A stretch of 64,000 bases of DNA. Origin: Paramacrobiotus metropolitanus (Eukaryota > Tardigrada > Eutardigrada > Parachela > Macrobiotidae). The stretch lies in NCBI RefSeq assembly GCF_019649055.1, contig NW_026570226.1, positions 1,178,001 through 1,242,000 on the forward strand, given 5' to 3'. Position numbers and translations under genes: made by a program. Shown in pieces: positions 18,338 through 31,918 of the stretch; position 1 is the first letter of the stretch, and each line of letters starts with the position of its first letter. Below the pieces are notes generated by a model that saw only the letters and a list, made by a program, of their open reading frames with translations, was not told the origin of the DNA and ran no database searches.

Positions 18338-21282
18338 TCAAAATTTTATTTTACTTTTTGTCTTATTCTTCTGCCGTTGTAATGCTTTATGTTCGCCCTC
18401 CTGGGAATAAAGGCCAGTGAAAATCTCTTTAACCTTTTTCATCCTTGTCACGTCCTTCTTCTGCTGCTCTTCCATTTGAACACGGGAAATAAATTCGTTA
18501 TCCCGACGCAGTTCCCGTTTGGCGCTTTTTAAGGCTCGCTTTTTATCGTGCTGCAGTCGCTTGATGGCGGCCTTTTTTGCTGACTTCGATTTATCAAATC
18601 TAAACGAAATCACAAAAATACAATTTCAGTATGGATAAACAGTATTAAACACAGAGTAATAAAGAGTTTATTTCATGTTTTATAAGCTTACATTCCACAG
18701 AGCGATTTTCATATCATTTACTGTTTCAAAGCAGAAACACTATCAGTTTTTACAGGGCCAACTAAGGTCATTTTTGTATGCACTTACTTATCATCAATGC
18801 GTGGTTCCAGCATCTTCAAGGGTGCTGGTTTTTTTTTGAAGAAAACAGATGGCATTCGCGGTTTTCGGCAGGTATTGATCAGCTCCGTAACCTTACCACA
18901 CTTGCCACGGAAATCTGGCGGCAGCATCTCGTTGCTGTTAATTTTATCGAAAATGCTCACGATAGGTTGGAATATCTCTCCAAAAGACGGCAAATCCGCA
19001 TACAAAGGAACCAATTTCTCCAATAAACATGCACAAGTGAAAATTATTTTTGGCGTATCTGAAGCTTCCGCTACGCTTTCCGTCGATAATACATCAAGTA
19101 ACGTGAACTTCGGAATTTCCTCTCCACTGAATTTCAAACCCTCATCCCCTTGCGCTACAGCCTGCCCAAGGAAACCAATTAATTCCGGAAAATATCGTTT
19201 GGATTTCTGAATCACTTCTACGGTGATTGTAGCCAAGAACAATCCCGAAAGAACCGACGCAGGTGAACGGCCATCACATTTACTGAGACCCTTGCCCAGT
19301 AACAAATTCAGTACTGACTGAACAAGTAAATAATGTTTGTCACCGGGGAAGCATATGGTCATGAACTTGATGAAAAGCAGTGCAGAAGGCGTCCAAGTAT
19401 ATTTTTTCCGGGATGCCAATTTCAAGAGGGCTTCTATGCGTACTCGGCACCACTCTTCGCCTTTTTCCGCAGAAATAACGAATAGTTCGTGCAGCGCTGA
19501 CGTTAAACAAGTCCAAAGCTGCACCGCGGACTCCGGATCATCGTCACTTTTAGTTAGAATAAAATCTAGAAGCAGCTTGAAGAATTTTGTCAGCTTTTCT
19601 CGGTTGCCTTCCGCTAAGCTGACATGATAATATTTCATTATGCGAGTGGTAATTACAAGGATTTCATCGGCAGTTCGATTTTCTAATAAGCTATCCAACG
19701 CCTGGCGATTTTTTGGCAAGGAAATGACGAACGGAATTTCTCGCTCAGCTAGAAGCGGTTCGGCTGCTGTCTGATTCTGTTCAATGGATACATCAGACTC
19801 TTCATCCACTTCCACAGCGTCTTCCTGTTCCATATCATCATCCGAGAATTCTGGATCTAACATTTGCAAACCTATGTTGGGGTTAGTTTCCTCGGATTTC
19901 GCGGGAAGATTTTTATTCCGCCGCTGTTTTTCCGCTTTCTCTAATTCATCGCGTGCTTCTTTGGCCAGCTCAGCATCACTCTTCAGTTTATCGGACGCTT
20001 TAGCTTTATCCTCAAACTGCAGCTTTTTCACCAATGAATCGTATGATTCCACGGGAGGTTCGGGCATGGCTTGGCTGAAGGATGCACTAATTAGCTTCCG
20101 CACTTCGGCATCCCTCCATTTTTCGTCCAGAGATTTTGTCATGTCGCGAACTTCGTCCAATTCAACTTGTTTATTGTATTTCTTTTGCTTAGATTCAGCG
20201 ATAATGTCATCCACCAGTAGTTTCCGTTCAACTTTCATTAAATCCGGGCGAGTTTCTATTCGAGATTCACCTGATAACAAAACCCCAGAAAAACTCCAAT
20301 CATTAATTAACCAAAATTAAACAAGTCATATCGGTTAAATTTTATGCAAACGTGGGCGCCTACAAAAAACAACGAAACAAACACATGCCGCTCTTGTAAA
20401 AGTAAAACCCAAAAGCAGGTTATTTGTTGATAAATATGTAATTTAATAAGTATTAATAGTAAATACATGTTTATTAATAATCTAAATCTAATGCAATTAA
20501 GGCTTCGTTCAGGAAATGTCCCCAGAAAATTAATGTAGCGACCACAATTGTACAGCCAGTTTAAAAAATTAAGTAGCGAGCAAAATTGTATAATAAATAT
20601 TGCAAAGCGAATATTTAATATCATATAAGCAATACAGAATATTGAATGGTTTCACTTTACCGGTCTCGCTGTCGAGTTTCTTTTTTAACAATCCACCACC
20701 AAAATGATGTTCGGTCACAAACTTTTCCCCGAGAATATCGTCAACCTCATCCCCTTTATCCGACAATCTCTCGTCATCCTCTTCCAACCTTTCCACATCG
20801 GCCAGTCGTTGCCCAAATCCAGTTCCATCTTCCTCATCGGAATCAATATCGTTATTCAAGTTGAAGACATTCTTCTGGCTCTTCGCACTCCTCTTTCTCT
20901 CCAGCATAACGCGCTGCATCATTTTATCTTCCAACGACATGGAAACATCGTTTTCTCCCAATCGCCGGTCGATCAGCTGGTTATTCTTTGTATGAGTACG
21001 GTATTCTCGCAGAAGCGTCTTTTTCCGGTTCTGGAAGGCAGTTCCTCGGGAGACACTGCGGAGGCCTTGTGTTTCCACATGTGCCTTCCCCTTCTGCATC
21101 TGGCCGGCAGGTTTTACAGGACCCGTCTTCCGGCCAGCTATGACATGCTTGGCCTTCGTCAGAAACAATTCGAACGGATTTCGTCGCACATTCGACAGCG
21201 GTGCAGCAGTCGTTTCGGTGCGGGTACTTCGTCGCGCGCGCTGTACCTTGTCCGCTAATCCGCGCTTTCCCTTCGGCTTCAT
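18338..21282 (-). CDS. NOP14: NOP14, small-subunit processome protein
   Basis: Three exons (21282-20661, 20270-18788, 18599-18338; 2367 nt, 788 aa). NOP14 is a nucleolar component of the 90S pre-ribosome needed for 18S rRNA maturation and nuclear export of the 40S particle. The N-terminus has the family blocks 'NPFELFLTKAKHVIAGRK', 'TAFQNRKKTLLREY' and 'DEEDGTGFGQRL'. The middle has 'RKLLVDDIIAESKQKKY' and a strongly acidic stretch. The last exon is the basic tail 'KRLQHDKKRALKSAKREL... RDNEF' ending 'KNKTKSKIKF', typical of NOP14 C-termini with nuclear/nucleolar targeting. The ATG at 21282 (MKPKGKRG) was chosen because the codons before it encode an unrelated hydrophobic run. It is head-to-head with GMPPA. 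Confidence 0.93.
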
Positions 21283-21734
21283 TTTCGAGCAGCAACAATA
21301 GAGATAACCATGTAATAATACCAAAAGAGCTAACAATCTTTACTGCGAAATAGAGGAACAACTCAACATCATACACAACGAAAAATAATCCGATTTTGGA
21401 TTGCATAAGAAATTAATGGATTAATCTGCGCTGTATGGGGTTTTTACTTCGTAAAATCCGTATGCCAACCGCCATACGTTTGGCAGTCAGTAGTGTTAAC
21501 TGACATCATGCGTAATAAACCAAAACATCCACGTCGTCATCTGTTTGTTGGAAGTTGTTATAAATGTTAGTTGAAGTCTGCAGAACTGTTTCCATACAAT
21601 ATTTATTTAATTTCAAATTTCTTTCATTTGAATTTTCTCTGCGATAAATAGCATTGTCCAGTGACCGTAAAACTGCGATCGCTGCTGCGGTCCGACCAAC
21701 TAACTGTCCGGGATAGAAAAGAAAGAGTTATACC
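21283..21734. promoter_or_regulatory. Bidirectional promoter region NOP14 / GMPPA
   Basis: About 450 bases separate two divergent housekeeping start codons, so both promoters must fit here. No TATA box was evident at a suitable distance for either gene, which fits constitutive genes. Confidence 0.5.
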
Positions 21735-24414
21735 ATGTATGTTAAAGCCGTCATACTTGTTGGAGGTCCAGAAAAAGGTCTGTGTTGACATTTTGTATTG
21801 GATTATTTAGCAGCTGCAGCATATTTATCACATCGGTTGTTAAAACTGTTTTTTTGTGTCCAGGAACTCGGTTTCGACCATTATCGCTGGATATACCCAA
21901 ACCTCTGTTTCCTGTTGGCGGAGTAAGATCATTATACTTGTTTCAGCTGTTTGCAGTTGCATAGGTGTCCAGTGACTATTGTCTGCGGACAGTGTGACAA
22001 AATTTCTTACTATTGAATATTTTGCTATTTTTTTCATTTGTTCCAGGTTCCTATTATCCAGCACCACATTGAAGCATGCTGCAAGGTGCAAAGTGCAAAT
22101 GAATGAATGGATAGAATTGCTGATCATAAAATGTTTACCTGTAGATCCGTGAGCTAAAGGAAATTCTTTTGATTGGATATTTTCCTCCGAACGAATTCTG
22201 GAATCAGTTCATCGCCGCTCAATCGCATTTGCATAATGTTCACATTCGGTAAAATGTTTTTCTGAATTTGTTGGATGGATCAGCAGTGAGCGTGAATTTT
22301 CTTCTTGTTGTTTAGGCTGCACATGCCTTACAGACACCATAATTTGATTTGAATAAGAGTTTAACAGAATCGTTTACAGCTATCTTCAGGAATTTACGGC
22401 TCTGGGGACTGCTGGATCGATTTATCATTTTCGAGATCAAATTCTTTTTCGCGGCCCCGATTGTGTTATTTTAATGAATGGAGATGTGTGCGCCGATTTC
22501 CGTCTGGATGAAATGCTGAAATTCCATCAACAGAAACAACAAGCCAGCAAAGCATTGCTGACGATTATGGGTACCGAAGTGCGTTTGCAGTTGTTTGGTT
22601 TTTTTTCGATCGGCAGTTATGATTGTGTTTTTGTAATTGTACACAGGCACTGCAGACCCAGTCGATGAACTTTGGGTGTATCGTCGAAAATCGAGAAACA
22701 CACGAGGTAAGCCGATAGATGAGTACAACGGTTATATTAACCCATGTGATTCGTTTAATTACTTGCTGTTTTTGCGTTACAGATCAGACACTATGTAGAG
22801 AAGCCGCGGACATATGTCAGCAGTCTTGTTAACTGTGGAGTGTACATTCTTCATCCCGAAATTTTCACCATGATTGGCGACATCATATACGGGAAACTAG
22901 AGCCGGGTGCCGGTGATGATTATATAGAGTACGAAACTTCGGCGCGAATTTCTTACATCCATCGGCTCCCTCTCTCCGTTGCCTGTTTGCTACTCGTACT
23001 TTACTGCGGTTTTGTTTCTGTATAACAGTAATACCGTAGTTTTCCCGGATCTGCAGACATGCAGCTTCTCTGAATGGTCAGCCAAATGTTAGGTTAACTC
23101 AGTAATTTTTTTTAAATTTGAAAATGCTTTCTTGTTTTTTACTGCCTTGTGTCGAAGTGCTTCAGTGTAGTTTATTAGTGTTATTTTTGCCCTTCTGCTT
23201 GCAGTTTATACGATGTGGCCGGATCCCGACGCAGTTCGCTAGTACGACAAGCTAGCCTTGGTAATTCCGGCGCAATACCGTCAGAGTTGTTATCTTTGGA
23301 GAAAGATGTCATCACTCGACTTGCCCGCGCCGGAGGAGCGTTTGTCTATCACACCAATGGCTGGTGGAGCCAGATAAAAACTGCGGGGTAACTCAGGTTT
23401 TGCAGTTTTCTTCGGTTAAAATGGTGTTTTGGAGATGCTTAATCGTTCGCTAAAGGTCAGTTATTTATGCCAATCGACACTACCTGAGGCTGTACCACCA
23501 GACTCATCCAGACAGATTAGCAAAAAGTGGACCAGTCATTATTGGAGATGTGTATATTCACGAAAGTGCTAAAGTTCATCCTAGTGCGGTAGTAAGTTGC
23601 CAAATTTCATAACTTACTTTCTTAACGAACCAACGTCATCTTAGTCGTTGTTGACAAAAATTTGTGTGTTACTAATTTTAAATAAACGCTACGATGTTGC
23701 CTTATGCGAATCAGAAGAAATACGATTTGTGGACTTTCAGGTTTTTAGTTACATTTCCTGTATTTTGTTTGTGCATAATTTTGTAACACGTTGATGCCGC
23801 CCTGTATATTATGTATCCGTTTGTCACAGATTGGTCCAAATGTCTCAATCCACGCCAACGTTGTTATCGGTGCAGGAACACGAATACGAGATGCAGTAAT
23901 GCTGGACGATGTTGTGACTGCGGTAACGGTAAATTAATTTTAAAACCGTTATATGAGGAATTGTCAGTCGTGCCGTTTTGTAGGATAATTGCTGTATTCT
24001 GAATGCTATTGTTGGCTGGGGAAGCATAGTGGGTAGTTGGGCCCGAATCGAAGGTGTGTACCTTTTTGTTTTCATATGGCAGGGATTCTGTCCTAATGAT
24101 CTCAATTTCAATCTCTTTGTAACTGTAGGCACGCCAAATGACCCGAACCCGAACAAACCATTTGCTAAACTTGAGCACACACCATTATTTAGCGAAAAAG
24201 GCTTCCTAAACCCATCCATTACAATTTTAGGTAAATCATCAATGTTGCCATGTGTCGACCATGTGTTGCCATGGCCATGTGTCTTTAATTGTATTGTATC
24301 CTTGTTTTTGTAGGAGCAAACGTTTCGGTCCCCACGGAACTGATGGTGCTAAATTGTATTGTACTGCCAAGAAAAGACTTAGCTCAGAATTACAAGAACC
24401 AGATAATTTTGTAG
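21735..24414 (+). CDS. GMPPA: GMPPA, GDP-mannose pyrophosphorylase regulatory (alpha) subunit
   Basis: About ten small exons. The start '[15 protein letters not shown]' (21735-21777) splices to '[19 protein letters not shown]' (21864-21922), giving the nucleotidyltransferase signature, then to '[13 protein letters not shown]'. Later exons give '[15 protein letters not shown]', '[11 protein letters not shown]', '[14 protein letters not shown]', 'HYVEKP', '[12 protein letters not shown]' and a C-terminal left-handed beta-helix ('[19 protein letters not shown]', '[19 protein letters not shown]'), ending '[16 protein letters not shown]'. This C-terminal pattern matches GMPPA better than the catalytic GMPPB. 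In mammals GMPPA binds GDP-mannose and restrains the GMPPB enzyme. The small insert after 'GSIVGSW' ('[16 protein letters not shown]') is also typical of GMPPA. Several introns carry readable in-frame extensions that should not be mistaken for exons. Confidence 0.93.
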
Positions 24415-24652
24415 AACGGATATCGGTATTACTGACCATTTGAAATGTAGAGTAGCCTTTATAGCTCTTACTTGCGGGTTTCTAATGACCGGGAAGTATT
24501 TCACTTTTTAAACCATTAACATATTGTAAGAAGTTTTTTCTAAACTATTTATTATTTTACCATTTGTACGACACATTCGATGTGAGAAAGGTACAAAAAT
24601 AAAAATCCGCAATCACTAATTGAGCGTCTAGTTATCACAGGTGGTATGTCAT

Positions 24653-27600
24653 CTATCTGCGAGGACATTCTGGACATTTCAGTACGTCCAGTTTCCCCGT
24701 GGTTTGTGACGTTTCTTTCAATGGGCTTTGAACATTTTTTACACAAACGGTATGAAATCCATGTCCGCACCTAAAGGACGAAAAATCATTTAAAGCTCAA
24801 GACTAAAAAAGTGACAGTGACAACTAATTCTTTGACCACATTAATCAAATTTTCGCCCCGGTCGTGCTTGGCGATACGTACCGGAAAATAGCTAAATTGG
24901 AGCTTTCTGAGGGTTCCGAGTAAGACGTATTCAATAAAGAAGCATCACAAATCAGGCATCGATCGTTCTTTGCGGATAAAGCTTTGGAAACAGCTCGCTT
25001 CATGCGGCTCATTTGATTGTGAATATCTTTATGCAACAGGTTTCTTGTAGAAGACAGTAAGATCTAAATTTTACATCATCAAAATAGAAATTTAACTAGC
25101 GGTTTAAAGTACTTGTGCGGCAGGAAATATACCTCTTCATAAGTGTATGCATCTACAATACCCAACAGAAGTTCCCGTAATTCTCCAAATTTACCCCGGT
25201 TATATGCTGGATCCTTTAAAATTTCGCACGGTAATGAGACAAAGTAATTTTTGTAACAGCGGAATTGCTCCACAAACCTCCAGAATCTTTTTCAATAAAA
25301 CCAGAAGATCAACCTGACCAGTCATACTCTTCAGAAAATCCACGCAAAGTCGACGAAGGTCTACACGTACAGTAAGGACACAATAACAAATGACGGAACA
25401 TCAAGAGCGTTTTCCTTACCAGACTTTCGCTCCTCAGGAACTTCCGCGGCAACACGCCGTATAGCTTCCAGCATTCGCTCCAGAACGATCAACCATGTCT
25501 TTTCACGCTTATCGTGATCCATTTTGCTTCCAATGCGCTGACAGAATTCCGTCAACAATATTAAACTTTCTGACATTTCCCGTAAACTTCGTATATATTC
25601 GGTAGGAGATAACTCTTTCGCCTGGGACACCAAATAGGCTTGGATGCGTTTATCTAGATCGTCCAATAGGACTTCCAGAGCTTTGCTGGTGTCGCCTTTC
25701 TTCTCCAGTAAGTATGCTTCCGGTTTGACTAAACCATACTTGCGACATATCTGCAAGTTCATTCGACATAAGCTATCGTATATAGCAACACGCAAATCTC
25801 CCATTCTTACAGCTAAAACTTTGTCTGGGTCGTAATCGTCGTTGAATCGGATGTGATCACCAACTACATCTGGTCGGACTTGGCACATCAACTCAATGAA
25901 AATGTCATGGTATTGCGGTGGGAAAGCGCTTGTATCTTGCGCTGCGCCGAAAGGAATGCGAGACCTAAAACCAAAATGGAGGATCAGTCACAAAATAAGA
26001 GAAGTAAAAAGAATTCAAGTACGCATAAGAGATATGCATTTACAAATTAAAATGCACGTGTCTGTTTTAAAGAATGTGATTAAAATAAAAAGTGGGTCAT
26101 ACATGAAGTCATAAAGCGATCGCATAAAAATGTACTGCTGTTGAACGTCTGGCTCCAATGTTTTCAGAAGTAATGGTACTTCATTCCACAACGAAGTCAC
26201 GGTCAACTGGGCTGCTTTTTGTCGGTCAATTGCCAACAAATCCCGAAAACGTGTGACGCACATCTCCTTCACCAGCTTCTTATCGTGTTTTTCATACAAC
26301 GGGCTGACGAAAACTCTTTGCAAGAACTTGAAAACTTGAGACTGAAAATAAATAAACAACAAATTTCGCTTTAATCGTCAGAACAATTCGAACAAGTGTA
26401 CCTTCCGATGGACATCATCCAGAAAACACCCAAGAAGTTTATCGTGCATGTTGTGTTTTTCATATAAAACTTCGCACAGGCGGAAACTAAACAAAAACCA
26501 AATTAATGAAATGATGACACACTACTGGAAAGATCATTATTATATTTACACTTTAACTGCGTGCAAGGCAAAGTGCAACGCAATACTCACAATTTCGCAT
26601 CTTCCGCCATTTTAATGACCGTTTTATCGCTGATGTGCTTTAACACGCCCGAATCATACAGTTCAATTACCGCAGATTCTCGCTCGTCGTGACGCTGTCT
26701 ATCGTCTGGGTCACATAATACTTCCAATGTCTAACAGAAGTCCAAATAAGTAAAACCATTTTTTGTAAATAACAAAGACTTCACCTGTTCAATCAGCATC
26801 CTATTGATCACGATCTTGGCATCGGGTTTAGTCATCTGACGCGCAATAAACGTAAACACACCGGCAACTTGCCCAGGCTCACATTCGGTGGATTGTACAA
26901 CCACCTGTTGCAGGCGATCGACCAGCTGCTGCTGTAACTCCAAACTGCAATATAAAATAAAAAAAAAACACTTACCTAATGGTAGGAAATTCGGTGTTTT
27001 ATTTATCAGAAGCATCGATAAAACTGCTGTATTAAATACAAACAACTGCGAAAATCCTGATAATGTTTCAGTATCCGGGATACTCACCCTTTCGCATCGT
27101 TAAAGTAAGGCTGGTTAAAAGCCATCACGAAAACGTTCAAAGTTTCTCTGGCGTTAAAATCTAAAAGTGTGCGGAGATGCGCAAATACAGGCTCATCACT
27201 ATCCGGCTGTCGCGTATGACGTGCTAGTAATGTTTGAAATACCTATAAAAGAAGCATATCTTCGACTATTTTACGATAAAATATACTTAATATAATCGTA
27301 TTGTTTTATTTTCGTATAATCACTTATCGTCTCGTTTTGCATCGTTGCAAGGAACACACATTCAGAATCTGAAAATCGAATTTCGCAATCAAAAACTTAC
27401 TTCCACGGCTATTTGCAGTGTGCGGTCGTCGTTAGGAATACCACTAGGATACTTGAGGCCATTTAAGCAGCAGCTCATGTATACGATGACCTTGTTGCCC
27501 AAAGCAACTATTTCATCTACAAACAGACAAACTCACAAATGCGCTCTCAAATACCGCATAAAATGTGCCATAAGACTGAAAATCAAGAAATTTTAATGAG

Positions 27601-30600
27601 TAATTGCAGTTTTATACCGGGCAAATGTGGCTTATCCTTCATTTCCTTTCGTAGCTTCAACAAATAATCTTCCAGCGGAGTCCGGGCATCTTTGAATGCC
27701 GTCAGATATACATAGGCCAACCCATCGAATAAATCGTACTGTCTGCAGACACTGACAACCTAAAAAAACCTTTGCAATTAACGCCTTCGTATTTTACGGC
27801 AAGTTTTCATTCTTTCGAACCTGATGAATGTCGAAAGATGTGACGTCTAGCCGAACAATACACGATTCAATTGTGGCGAACTGATCCCGCGATTCGTACA
27901 ATTCAATAAAATCTTTGGAGACAATGGGAGATAGTTCATGCAGCTCATCATTGAGTATCAAAGGCTCAAGGCACTGCAGGAAGACGCTTTTGGCCATAAC
28001 ATCGAACGCGAATTTCTCATACAGTGGTCCAAATAAATACTCCCTATCAACAGGTGAAATTGCGACATGTTGCACGACCTTTATACGATCTTTTGAATTA
28101 TTTACTAAGAAAATGGCTGACAAACTTACAAGTCTCCAGTTGAAACGCATGCTTCAATGCACAAGGGAATAACTGCCTGATAAATACATGCGATAAATAA
28201 ACAAAATCCTTAGAGTTTCACACTAATAATACTGCTCACTTCGTAATGTTCCTTCAGAGAGTCGATCTTCCCGTGAACGGGTACAGACTTCAAGCAACGA
28301 TCCGCGGCCATTTGTATCAAATTTCGCACTTGACGTCGTAAAATTCCTTTGCGCTCCACAGCATTTCTCGTCAAACCTTCAAATAACAGCACAGCTTTTT
28401 AAGTTTCCTAGAAAAAATTCAGAAATAAAAGTGTTTCAAAAGTGACACTGCGGAAAATGCCCAGATTTTATTGTAAAATAGCACTAAATACTGAAACAAA
28501 ACACAGTCATGTACAGATAAATCCAAATGCTTCTCACCCAGTACTCCTGTAGCCGTTCCAGTATATACATCCAACACAAAGCGCAGCGCTTCCAGAGGCA
28601 TTCCTTTTGATACCAGGCGTTCAACGCGCTGCGAAAGAGATCCCACTCTACACCACACTGATAAATTTAAAAAAACTGTTTTTCAGTTGAGCGTACTTCA
28701 AACCACATCCGCAAGGAAGCAACAAAAACTCCTTTAACTCCCAGAAACACCATTTGTCCTTGGAATGTACCAATAGACTGTGAACAGGCACGATTACCAG
28801 CCAACGCCTATTAAATGAATACCCATATCACATATTCAAGTAGTCCAAGCTCGAAACGTCAGTATACGCTGGTGTGCCTTACCATTGCCTGACTAACGGC
28901 TCTTGTCGTGGCCAATCCTTTAAAAAAACTTGACTGGTAGACAACTCCAACAAAACTCAAATCAACGGAATCCAAAACATTCTGATTGCGAATGTCGATA
29001 ATATGCAACTTTTCATCGATGTCCACAACAGCAACGATATAATTATTTAACCACTAAAAGCAAGTATTAATACAGAATCATCATAACACTGATGCGTAAA
29101 AGTAGTTTTGCACGTTGATATTTCTACAAATTTACCCACCTTCATGTTAACAACGTCAGCAGGAACCGTTGTCCGTTGGATGAATGAACATTTCACAGTG
29201 CGATTTGTTTCAGCAGAAACCTGGAAAAATTTACGAGCAAAATACAGATAAAATTTGAAACGAATTCTAAAATTTTGAATGTATAAACCAAGGACATCAA
29301 TGAACATCAACCATGTTTTATGCGAGTTCAACTGCTATGGTGTACCAATACGAGCACTCAACACAGAAAACATAGCCAGTTCGTAAAACCACACGCCAGT
29401 CCCACTTGAATAGCTTTAAATTCTACACACACCTGCACAAAAACAATCCCATTTCCCGTCGCTACAGCAAGCACGGGCTCGATGGTCTTTCCAGCCTCGC
29501 TGCTCTGAATTGTTACAATATGCCATTCCAAAAGCGGTAGTTTCAAAGGCGTGGCGTTTATCGGAAATGAAAATACTGAACGTAAAGCTGGCTTTATTTC
29601 CGCTATGATAACCTGCAATTATAAAGCTGTCACAAGAACAGTTTTCGCTGCATATTTCATACCGTCTTACTTTATTCAACGATGCTACAGCAACTACTGA
29701 GGTCTCTGAAAACCGATGCAAGGGAAATTTATCGAAGATTCTTAGTGGTTCCACTGCAAATGCTTCTCCTTTGCTTCCGGAAAATATGCACGCAGACGTA
29801 GAATTACGCCGACCAAGGGTACTCCTACAAAAGGATCGTGACCAGATAACACAAGCATTCAGGAGATTAGAGCTTTAAAATGCAATTCCGAGTCTGAAAA
29901 AATGTAAATATGCGTTCAAAATTGTAAAAGAAAACGTCCATGGAAGATGGGTCTTATTCGTAAATACACTACGCATTGTACGCAAATACCTTCTGTTAAC
30001 GGCGTTACAACATAATTTTATAAAAAACCAACGCAGACGCCACACATTTTATGAACATATTTGCCACAAACGTACTTTGTTTCCAAAAGGAATACGGATC
30101 CCCCATTGTCCAAAAATATCGCAGAATTCGTACTGTCGGTATACTACAGAAAAATGACAAGCTGCTGATGATCAATACAGAATTATTAGTCATGAATTCA
30201 GTTGAAACAGAATGTACTCATAGATTTTGTTAACAACTTCTTCACTGACCCTGATGTGAAGTACCGAACAGTCATATGAGTGCGCATCTTCGATCGTCTG
30301 CAATAACTTTCCCGACGCAAAGTCGTACAAGGCCAGCTAAAAATCAGTTATTTCTGACATGAATTCCGTATTTACAATATCAGCAGATCGAGAAAGTTTA
30401 CCATTCCCTTGGCAAATCCCACCAACAAACGCCGTTCCTCTCGATTCAAATCAACAGCCGAAACTGCACCCGCGTCTTTTCCCGGTGGAGGACATCGGAA
30501 TATAAGTGTCTGATTTAAATCTAGCAAGCAAACCAGTTTATTCTTCTACAACATGATTACGCAAATATCAGTGACAAATTTATTTAGCGACAGTAACAAA

Positions 30601-31918
30601 TTTATTTATTTATATTTACTGGAATTTAACGCTATTTATTTACGATTACGTTAGATGTCTCAAATTTTAACTGCTGCAGTGTGAGTATGAGAGATCGACA
30701 TCCAATAAAACCAACGTTTAAACCACATACAAATACAGAGGCATCCAAAAAGAAAGACAACAGTTTAAGTTTTACAATTTACCGTAAACCAGAACGTAGC
30801 CAGTAGATGTACCAACCGCTATTTTCAAGCCAACAAGGACCACTGTCGGATTTCCATAATTAATTGCCGCATCCTAACATATGATATCATGTACATGAAC
30901 AGCGGCTTGAGAATTCTGACTAACAGAACCATTGTGCATATCTAAATGATTCTACATTTATTTCTACAAAACCAAATTACTGTACTGCAGTAACCAAAGA
31001 GATCAAGTTAAATCTGCGAGCCAAAACGTACCGGCTTTGCAGAGCTGATGCTAGTTGTGATATTCCGCAGCTTCGCCAATTTGATGATACTGTCGTGAGC
31101 TTTCAAACTGGCAGCGCATTTTTTAATGGATCTGCAAAGCAACAAAACAGAAATATTTAACTATTTAAACAACTCACACAGAAAAATTTATTCATTTCAC
31201 ATCAGGATAAATTTTTATCAACAAAGCCAGATTTTTGTGTTCAAAAATTTCCGATGAACGTAATCAAAGCGTTCAAACATCAAACGCATCAAATGGACAA
31301 CTTAAGACTTAAGAGTAAATAAAACAACTATATGCCAAAAGCTCCAATAAAAATATCTTCGAAACGATCAAAGGAAAACTACTGCATTGCATTCGCATCT
31401 TCATTTTTTAAAATATCTTTTGTAGACTTACGATACGCTGCTGACAACATCGAAAAACGCAACAGCAGCATCCTCCACAGCTGAAGTGTAGGACGCACTG
31501 GAGTCGAAACTCAGCGATGGATCTTGATTGAAAATTGTTCCCACGTCGTCGTCATTCTAAACAATTTCAGATAAAAATTTCCATTTCCGCACAACACTAA
31601 AATCCAAAATCACATCTGCTGCTCAGTAGCAACTGGCAGCTGCCACGCACCTCGTCCAAAATACTTTCAAGAGTCGGTAGTGATCCAATTGGTGGCAAAT
31701 CGAATTCGGATACTTGCGACTGCAAAAGTAATATGACTAAGTAACTAAGTAGCTCACTTTATTGGTTTTATGATTTCAACTTCAAAGTTCCGCATAAATA
31801 CTACAAAATTAGTACGCATGCATCTTACATTCTGTAAATCCTCAAGAATGGCGTCCACATCCGTAAGACGAGCTTCCTCTTGCATATCCAAAGCAAATGG
31901 ATTATTTAAATCATCCAT
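24653..31918 (-). CDS. VPS8: VPS8, CORVET tethering complex subunit
   Basis: A long gene with roughly twenty small exons. The start (31918, MDDLNNPFALDMQEE) is followed by 'FDLPPIGSLPTLESILDE' and an acidic 'DDDVGTIFNQDPSL', the same order as in human VPS8. Then come beta-propeller exons ('VGFAKGM' and, near 30100, a block matching 'FxDNGGSVF'), helical solenoid exons ('GKFGELRELLLGIVDAYTYEE' at about 25150) and a C-terminal RING: 'CLICDASL' at about 24950 and 'RCGHGFHTVCV' to 'KCPECPRR' after a splice at about 24775. The stop is TAG at 24653-24655. VPS8 binds Rab5 and tethers early endosomes as part of CORVET. Exact boundaries of the small middle exons were not all resolved. The gene is convergent with GMPPA. 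Confidence 0.88.
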
